Shown: in pieces, positions 58,714 to 64,000 of the stretch
Numbering within the stretch: position 1 is the stretch's first letter
Layout: every line of letters starts with the position of its first letter
Assembly: GCF_014640295.1 (NCBI RefSeq)
Contig: NZ_BMGR01000004.1
Location: 346,565-410,564, forward strand
Reading direction: 5' to 3'
Length of the DNA: 64,000 bases
Origin: Paenibacillus abyssi
GTDB lineage: Bacteria; Bacillota; Bacilli; Paenibacillales; Paenibacillaceae
Notes under the pieces: model-generated
Told to the model about the DNA's origin: nothing
The model's input: only the letters and a program-made list of their open reading frames with translations
Databases searched by the model: none
Translations under genes and position numbers: made by a program

Positions 58714-60840
58714 TTACGGCTCCAGCACGCCTAACCGGATATTATCGAAGAAAAGGTGATTCGGCAGCGGCGCATAATTGCTGTTATTGCGCTGATAGAA
58801 ATCAACGCGCTGCAAGGAATTGATCGCAAGCGCTGAAGACGTGCCTTCCCCGACGGTTGCATTCATCCCGGCCGCTAAGTGGGCGATAGGAATCTGCACG
58901 GTGTTCCATTGATTCGGCTGCAGCGCCACGCGTCTGTAGTAGGTTTGGTTATTCGAGTCGGTAAACTTCAATCCCAGGTTCATAACCGTGCTATTGGGAT
59001 TGTAGACATCCACTTTAAAGGCCTCCTGATTGCTCCAATCCTTCAGCTTAAAATGCGTCGGTGCTTCGATCCATGCTTGCGCGACATTGTACAGGCCATA
59101 ATGGACCTGCATGGCTGTATTCTGCTCCCGAATCGTTGCTGCCGTCTTAGACAGCGTCACGGAATTGTTGCCGCCAAAGGTTTGCCACTCCAGGTCGTTC
59201 AGCCTCGCACCGTCATCCTGCACCAACCGCATATTGTCAAAATAATACGTGTTTGGTAGCGGCAAATAATTGGCATTGCTCCTTTGTACTAACTTAATAT
59301 AATCGATTCGCGTGACATCAATCGGCACAGTGCCCGGCTCCTGCGACGAACCGCCCGTGCCTGCCGCTAAGTCTTCAATCGATATCCGCACGGTGTTCCA
59401 AGAGCTTCGGTGCAGAGGCGCATACTTATAGTGCTGCTTTCCGCTCTGATCCCCAATAAGTACTGTGACATAGCCGGTTACAGTCTGCGGGTTATATACA
59501 TCGATTCGGAAGGAATCGTATTTCGACCAATCCTGCTTTGAAAAGTCTGCTCCACGGCTGCCGGTTATCACGCTGGTAGCATAATTTCCGAAATTAATCT
59601 TCATCGCTTTTTGGCCCTGCACATATTGCTCCGTCGAAATGGATGTTGCCGCGCTTGGGCTGGTCGGGAACGGCAGACTTTCGAATGTGTTCAGCATCGT
59701 AGAGACCTGTTTGTCCGTGACGTAGTTTCCTTTGGCGAAGCGGTAGAGATCCTCATAGATCGGATAACCGATTTCCGGTTGCTGCGTTAGATCATAGACG
59801 CCTCTCGCATCCTGATAATAGGCAAGTATCGAACCGTTCATAAAACCGAATTCCAAACCGCCGTTCAAGTAATCGTAAAATCGCTCCCGGTACTTATCCG
59901 AGCGGAGGATCTGCCCGTCAAATTCAATCTCCACGCCCATGCCCGCATGATAAGATTTGTTCGCTGAATTTTTGATCGTCTCCGGCGTCGTTGTATTGCT
60001 CCGGTTCACAAAGTGGTTCGGCTGCAGAATCGCAAAATCGAAATTAAAGGATGCCCACTGCGTTGCCGCGTAGGCCTGTGACCAGGGAATCCAGCAAAAA
60101 ATGTAGTTCCCTTTACTATGAATGTAGTTTGCGGTGTTTTTGACCAGATTCACTTCATCGGCTTTCGTCGTATCCATATCCTCCTTCAGCCAGTAGAAGC
60201 CTTTCAGCTGCAAATGCGAATAATTCGCCTGGCTGAACCGGCTGAGCACCTGATCGATATACCATCTGGTCACTTTCTCGCGGTTTGCAAGCGTAGTCAA
60301 ATTTTCCGATACACCGTCGCCATCCACATCGCCAAAGTTCGTTACATTTTCATTGGCAAAAGGAACCATGATCACGACATTATTTTTCAAATTCGGCTGT
60401 CCCAGCTCAGTCGCGGCTGCTTTTGTTTCTTCATTTAATGCATTAAGCTGCTGCATATTCGTCGTAAATGTGCGGTCAAGATACCACTGCCAATCCGATT
60501 TCAGCCCGGCCTTCGAGGCATCGGCTTCCCGGTGGAAAGATCGCCCGTTCGCCCCCTGCAGGCCTAGGAACAAATAATCCCGGAAAAAGATTTCCTGACG
60601 CTGGCCAAGCCGGTCGACAAATGCGGTGTACGGCTTAAACTGCTCGCGGGGCCACGCTGAGATATCCTCTCCTCCATAATTTGCCGGGTTGTAATACCCG
60701 TTGTAGATCAATACCAAATCTTCAATTCCGCCTCCCTGGGAGCTTCCCGGCGGGAAATATGCCGCCTCCGCTTCCATCGGCTTCAACGTCAGCATTACGG
60801 CCAGCACGACGACAATTGCGATAAACTGCTTTCTTTTCAT
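58714..60840 (-). CDS. Secreted DUF4855 protein with tandem C-terminal binding modules
   Basis: The ATG at 60840 (GGAGGCGTGTTA upstream) gives 708 residues beginning with a clear signal peptide (MKRKQFIAIVVVLAVMLTL ... AEAAYF). Earlier in-frame starts would bury it. The first 400 residues are a DUF4855 domain (LVLIYNGYYNPA, PFANENVTNFGDVDGDGVSENL with a DxDxDG calcium-type loop, GFYWLKEDMD, GMGVEIEFDG), probably a TIM barrel with Glu-rich active-site strands. The C-terminal 330 residues are two related beta-sandwich modules, each ending NYxPLPNxxxFDNxRL. They look like carbohydrate-binding domains. It is probably exported and acts on an external polysaccharide feeding the ABC system. The enzymatic activity is unknown. 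Confidence 0.82.
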   Translation of the reverse strand: MKRKQFIAIVVVLAVMLTLKPMEAEAAYFPPGSSQGGGIEDLVLIYNGYYNPANYGGEDISAWPREQFKPYTAFVDRLGQRQEIFFRDYLFLGLQGANGRSFHREADASKAGLKSDWQWYLDRTFTTNMQQLNALNEETKAAATELGQPNLKNNVVIMVPFANENVTNFGDVDGDGVSENLTTLANREKVTRWYIDQVLSRFSQANYSHLQLKGFYWLKEDMDTTKADEVNLVKNTANYIHSKGNYIFCWIPWSQAYAATQWASFNFDFAILQPNHFVNRSNTTTPETIKNSANKSYHAGMGVEIEFDGQILRSDKYRERFYDYLNGGLEFGFMNGSILAYYQDARGVYDLTQQPEIGYPIYEDLYRFAKGNYVTDKQVSTMLNTFESLPFPTSPSAATSISTEQYVQGQKAMKINFGNYATSVITGSRGADFSKQDWSKYDSFRIDVYNPQTVTGYVTVLIGDQSGKQHYKYAPLHRSSWNTVRISIEDLAAGTGGSSQEPGTVPIDVTRIDYIKLVQRSNANYLPLPNTYYFDNMRLVQDDGARLNDLEWQTFGGNNSVTLSKTAATIREQNTAMQVHYGLYNVAQAWIEAPTHFKLKDWSNQEAFKVDVYNPNSTVMNLGLKFTDSNNQTYYRRVALQPNQWNTVQIPIAHLAAGMNATVGEGTSSALAINSLQRVDFYQRNNSNYAPLPNHLFFDNIRLGVLEP

Positions 60841-61038
60841 TAACACGCCTCCTCTAATGAATGAAATGCCTCGCAATTTCATACTAGCAATCTCGACTGG
60901 CCATCTATAGTGGAAGGCTGTTGGAAAATACGGATTATTGTGACCCCTTTGAACATAAGTTTTTATTTCCCACACTTCCCTCAAATTATGGTAATCTATC
61001 CACATGCCTTATAAATTCAGGATATTGGAGTGATAGAA
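60841..61038. promoter_or_regulatory. Divergent control region, DUF4855 protein and Gfo/Idh gene
   Basis: The right-hand 80 bases (about 60,960-61,038) are nearly the same as those before the dead oxidoreductase copy (48,930-49,010), including CATGCCTTATAAATTCAGGA. This conserved leader probably contains the promoter and operator of the oxidoreductase. No cre box was found. Confidence 0.55.
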
Positions 61039-62046
61039 TTGACTTTACGGATTGGTAAAATCAGCTTCTGGCACGTTCATGCATGGGATTATACGAAGCA
61101 AGCACAAGAGCATCCTGATACTAAAATCGCCGCAGTCTGGGATGATGAGCCGCAGCGGGGAAAGGCTGCCGCCGAGCAGCTTTCAGTACCCTTCTACGAT
61201 TCCTTGGATGAGATGCTGAAGCGGGACGATATTGATGCCGTCATCGTAGATGCGCCTACCCGCATGCATCGTGAAGTCATTGTCGCAGCTGCCAAGGCAG
61301 GAAAACACATTTTCACGGAAAAAGTGCTGGCTCCAACTGTAAAAGAAGTCAATGAAATTTTAGCGGAGGTGGAGCAAAGCGGCGTGAAACTAACCGTATC
61401 GCTTCCCCGTTTGAATAGCGGATCTACACTCGCCATCCACGAAATTTTAGATAAGGGGCTGCTTGGGAGACTTACGCTGGTTCGTGTACGGTTATCACAC
61501 AACGGCGCAACCGCCGGATGGCTGCCTGAGCATTTCTTCGATCTGGACAATTGTCTCGGCGGCGCATTGATTGATCTGGGCTGTCATCCGATGTATTTGA
61601 CGCGTCTGTTCCTCGGGGAGGAGCCGGTAGATGTCAGTGCACGATACAGCTTTATTACCGGGAAGGAAGTAGAAGACAACGCCGTCTCGGTTCTGTCCAC
61701 GAAGTCAGGCGCGATCGGCATTGTCGAGGCCGGTTTTGTAAACAGCCATTCGCCGTTCACGATTGAAATTCACGGGACGGATGGCACACTCATGTATGGC
61801 ACCCCAGACGCAAAGCTGTTGCTGAGAACCTCGCGCGGCGATCAAGCGCTGGCGGACGGCTGGCAGGAGCAGGCGCTGCCTGACGACCGAGAGAGCGCCT
61901 TCCATCAATGGGTGAACCATATTCAATCGAACACGACTGCCGATGAGAATATCCGGCTGGCTGTGGAGCTAACCAAGTTAATGGAAGCTTCTACGATTTC
62001 CGCACGTGAGCACTGTGCGGTGCGATTGGATGGGTTGGAACGTTAA
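61039..62046 (+). CDS. Gfo/Idh/MocA-family oxidoreductase, intact copy
   Basis: The best start is TTG at 61039 with GGAG eight bases upstream; a GTG at 61030 overlaps that site. This gives 335 residues. Features of the family are YDSLDEMLKRDDIDAVIVDAPT, the EKxLAPT motif in FTEKVLAPT, GLLGRLTLVRVRLSH and the catalytic GGALIDLGCHP. The usual N-terminal dinucleotide GxGxxG is not visible (GKISFWHVHAWDY instead), so cofactor binding may differ. It is divergent from the DUF4855 gene and ends in a terminator. It probably oxidises or epimerises a sugar taken up by the neighbouring ABC system. The substrate is unknown. Confidence 0.88.
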   Translation: MTLRIGKISFWHVHAWDYTKQAQEHPDTKIAAVWDDEPQRGKAAAEQLSVPFYDSLDEMLKRDDIDAVIVDAPTRMHREVIVAAAKAGKHIFTEKVLAPTVKEVNEILAEVEQSGVKLTVSLPRLNSGSTLAIHEILDKGLLGRLTLVRVRLSHNGATAGWLPEHFFDLDNCLGGALIDLGCHPMYLTRLFLGEEPVDVSARYSFITGKEVEDNAVSVLSTKSGAIGIVEAGFVNSHSPFTIEIHGTDGTLMYGTPDAKLLLRTSRGDQALADGWQEQALPDDRESAFHQWVNHIQSNTTADENIRLAVELTKLMEASTISAREHCAVRLDGLER

Positions 62047-62071
62047 TTGATACAAGCAATATTTCGTCTAT

Positions 62072-62123
62072 AAGAGGGCTGCCCCCGAAGTAGAAAACTC
62101 TACTTGAGGGGAGCCCTCTTTCG
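62072..62123 (+). terminator. Terminator after the Gfo/Idh gene
   Basis: AAGAGGGCT and AGCCCTCTT, with inner CCCC/GGGG and AAGTAG/CTACTT pairs, form a long stem followed by a short T-run (TTTC). It separates the oxidoreductase from the PspA pair. Confidence 0.85.
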
Positions 62124-62266
62124 CGTTCAACCGGATTTCACAACCTTTTTCAGCAAATGCTCAGGTAATCCTCATGTTTCTATCAGCCTAGGCTAATATC
62201 CATTTCAGTAAAGGAGGCTATACTTCAAATTGTTCAACGAAATCAACCGCCAGGGAGGTGAATAAG

Positions 62267-62767
62267 ATGCAACGAAACCGTACCTTGATGTGGGCGCTTG
62301 TCGGCATAGCCGTATTCATGCTCACGCTTATATTAATCAAATCGATCGGGCATTTCTGGAGCTGGCACAGCTATAATGTTCCCGGCGGCCACTGGCGCGG
62401 CGAACGCGATCCCCACGGTTTCCCTCATGCGCATTATGGGACGGGCTTCTTCTTCCTGAGTGTCATTGTGCCGCTGCTGTTGAAGCTTGCCCTGATTGCT
62501 GCCGCTGTTTTGATGTGGTTCAAAGGATCAGGCTTCCTTAAATGGGGAAGTGCCATCCTTGGCGTACTCGCGCTTATGAGTCTGTTGACACCGCTGTGGG
62601 CAGTCATTATCATTCTGCTGCTGCTTTTGCTTCAGCGGAGGATGAACAAGAACAACAGTTTCCCGGCAGCCCATACAGTCGGCACACCGCCGCACCAGAT
62701 GCCCATGTACAATCGCGGCAAATTTTTGGATGAGTGGGAACGAAACCAACAAAAGGAGGAGAAGTAA
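62267..62767 (+). CDS. Small membrane protein upstream of PspA
   Basis: The ATG at 62267 has GGAGG eight bases upstream and gives 166 residues. It has a TM helix near 8-28, a His/Gly/Trp-rich outside or linker stretch (FWSWHSYNVPGGHWRGERDPHGFPHAHYG), and then two or three more helices (about 60-130). The cytoplasmic tail is basic (QRRMNKN). It is not a recognised enzyme. Its stop abuts the pspA ATG region, so it is a likely membrane partner or sensor of the phage-shock response. Confidence 0.8.
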   Translation: MQRNRTLMWALVGIAVFMLTLILIKSIGHFWSWHSYNVPGGHWRGERDPHGFPHAHYGTGFFFLSVIVPLLLKLALIAAAVLMWFKGSGFLKWGSAILGVLALMSLLTPLWAVIIILLLLLLQRRMNKNNSFPAAHTVGTPPHQMPMYNRGKFLDEWERNQQKEEK

Positions 62768-63424
62768 ATGGGTATTTTCGGAAGAGTAAAAGAAATTGCA
62801 AGTGCAGACATGCATAGTATGCTGGACCGCTTCGAGGATCCGATCAGCATGGCTAAACAATATATCCGGTTAATCGAGGAACAGATTGATAAGGCCCGCG
62901 AAGCACTGACAGGCCAGCTCGCAGCAGAGCAGCAGTACGACCTGCTGGTCTTGCAAACAAAAGAGATTGTGAACAAACGTTTCCGGCAGGCAGAACTGGC
63001 TGTAGACCGGGGTGAGGATGGTATCGCTGAATTGGCGCTGCAGGACAAGCTGCATCATCAGAAGCTGCTGCAAACGTATGAAGAGCAGCGGGATCTCATC
63101 CGTAAACAGGCAGCCGCGCTGAATGAGGAAATCGTCCGGTTGGCGGACATTCATCAGGAGCTGCAGTCCAAGCTGTTTTTCCTGTTGTCACGGGCCCATG
63201 CCGCGCGTGCATTGGAAGAGTCAGCTTCTGCCTTCCCCTCATTTGAAACCGACAAAATCACCCGCGGTTTTTCCCGCATGGAAGAGCGGGTATGGCGGAT
63301 GGAAGCCGGGGCTCATGCCTACCGTCAGACGAGCGTCCAATCACAGGATGAGCTCAATCGCCTCGACCAGCATGACGAGGTAAGAGCCGAGTTGGAAAAG
63401 CTGAAGGCGTCCAGAGGAAAATAA
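62768..63424 (+). CDS. pspA: PspA/LiaH/Vipp1-family membrane-stress protein
   Basis: The 218-residue, almost wholly coiled-coil protein has the typical opening MGIFGRVKEIASADMHSMLDRFEDPISMAKQYIRLIEEQIDKA. The amphipathic N-terminus binds membranes, and the long heptad coil is interrupted near the middle (DKLHHQKLLQTYEEQRD). It protects membrane integrity under envelope stress. The ATG at 62768 follows AGGAGGAG and directly abuts the membrane-protein gene. No LiaR- or ECF-type promoter was identified by eye. Confidence 0.93.
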   Translation: MGIFGRVKEIASADMHSMLDRFEDPISMAKQYIRLIEEQIDKAREALTGQLAAEQQYDLLVLQTKEIVNKRFRQAELAVDRGEDGIAELALQDKLHHQKLLQTYEEQRDLIRKQAAALNEEIVRLADIHQELQSKLFFLLSRAHAARALEESASAFPSFETDKITRGFSRMEERVWRMEAGAHAYRQTSVQSQDELNRLDQHDEVRAELEKLKASRGK

Positions 63425-63937
63425 CGCAACGCTCGCGCACATGTTTTAGATTGTTGAAGGGGCCCCAAAAGTAGTTTCAACTACGCAGGAACGGCCTTTA
63501 ATATGTGGATCGTGAGGAATTAATCTAGCGGGAAATCCTCCAGTAAATTTAATAGCAATCGTACGGATTGACCCATGTAACTGGAATTCCTCCATTTATT
63601 GCGCCGCTTGAGCGGTAAGATGAGCTCAACCGATATAATTAACGGGAGGATTTCCATCTCTACTTCCTCCGGAAGCCTCAAAGAATAATTTTGATGGAGA
63701 TTTTCCAGTAATGTTTGTTTGTTGCAGCGGATCAAGGACCAGCCCATATCGCTTCGACTTTATTCTGCTTCAGCGCTGCTGGCGGCTGATAGATCCCGGA
63801 ATGCCCGCTGTCAGGGGCATGATCTGAAAAGGGGCCATCCCTCAGCCAATTCCATGGCGGGACGGCCCCTTAGGCTGCCTATAACTCAAATGATTCCGTT
63901 TCGTAAGCATATGCACGCCGGAACCCCCTCACCCCTA
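63425..63937. other. Gene-poor tail with a degenerate repeat and a hairpin
   Basis: No gene is supported. A minus-strand open frame (63,520-63,747, 75 codons) has no ribosome site or recognisable family. It overlaps repeat-like words (CCTCCAGTAAATTTAAT, AACTGGAATTCCTCC) shared loosely with 58,555-58,640. A GC-rich hairpin (AAGGGGCC ... GGCCCCTT, 63,829-63,872) may be a terminator or repeat. Confidence 0.45.
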
Positions 63938-64000
63938 ACGAGGCCACTGAATAACTTCCGATTTTTGAAGTATGAAAAAGCGATTGAACAAAAAAGACGA
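63938..64000. mobile_element. Likely end of an IS1182-type element leaving the window
   Basis: AACGAGGCCACTGA at 63,937-63,950 is the same 14 bases found at 39,667-39,680, where they bound the IS1182 transposase remnant in the same orientation. After one base the match goes on with a close variant (ATAAC against AGAAC). An insertion sequence probably begins here and continues past the window. Confidence 0.5.

Noticed and set aside
63520..63747. 75-codon minus-strand frame at the right edge
   Set aside because: No start signal or recognisable domain; it overlaps repeat-like sequence.

Overview
The window reads as a low-GC Gram-positive bacterium of the Bacillus/Paenibacillus type. The signs are strong GGAGG-type ribosome sites, YesM/YesN-type two-component systems paired with LplB/LplC-type sugar permeases, lipoprotein substrate-binding proteins with a lipobox, catabolite-response (cre)-like boxes, and a PspA protein. 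By eye there are two compositional halves. Positions 1 to about 39,400 are clearly AT-rich. From about 41,000 to the end the DNA is distinctly richer in G+C and looks Paenibacillus-like. The switch falls on a stack of broken insertion sequences (about 39,667-41,042).

Left half: a plant-polysaccharide island. On the minus strand, from high to low coordinates, one block runs GH106-like rhamnosidase, GH42, RuBisCO-like protein. The next runs two permeases, solute-binding lipoprotein, histidine kinase, response regulator, GH95, terminator. The last runs DUF1537 acid-sugar kinase, Asp/Glu-racemase-like protein, GH2, GH42, GH95, SGNH esterase, five-bladed-propeller glycosidase, terminator. A GH78 rhamnosidase is divergent from the GH106 gene, and a GH127 beta-L-arabinofuranosidase leaves the window at the left edge. 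Enzymes for rhamnose, fucose/L-galactose, arabinofuranose and galactose linkages, placed with a DUF1537 kinase and a RuBisCO-like protein (the pair known from D-apiose breakdown), suggest pectin side chains such as rhamnogalacturonan II or another apiose-bearing glycan. A second operon (33,042-39,321, minus) holds a lactonase-type amidohydrolase, a solute-binding-protein homologue with no signal peptide, two CaiB/BaiF CoA-transferases around a MaoC hydratase, and eroded SDR, FAH-family and Gfo/Idh genes. It looks like an oxidative acid-sugar branch that is partly decaying. A GlcD glycolate-oxidase pseudogene lies near the left edge.

Junction: a truncated IS3-family element is fused to the 3' end of an IS1182-type transposase. 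An end-like copy of the IS1182 terminal sequence recurs at 63,937 at the right edge.

Right half: a DHA2 drug-efflux-type MFS pump divergent from a MarR regulator; a TRAP transporter (DctQ-DctM-DctP) followed by its own kinase and AraC-type regulator; a second carbohydrate system (DUF4855 secreted protein, GH3, two permeases, lipoprotein, kinase, regulator); and a PspA pair. The second system is flanked by two copies of a Gfo/Idh/MocA oxidoreductase, the left one dead. The ABC systems have no ATPase here, as usual for this transporter type, which shares one encoded elsewhere. No rRNA, tRNA or CRISPR was seen.
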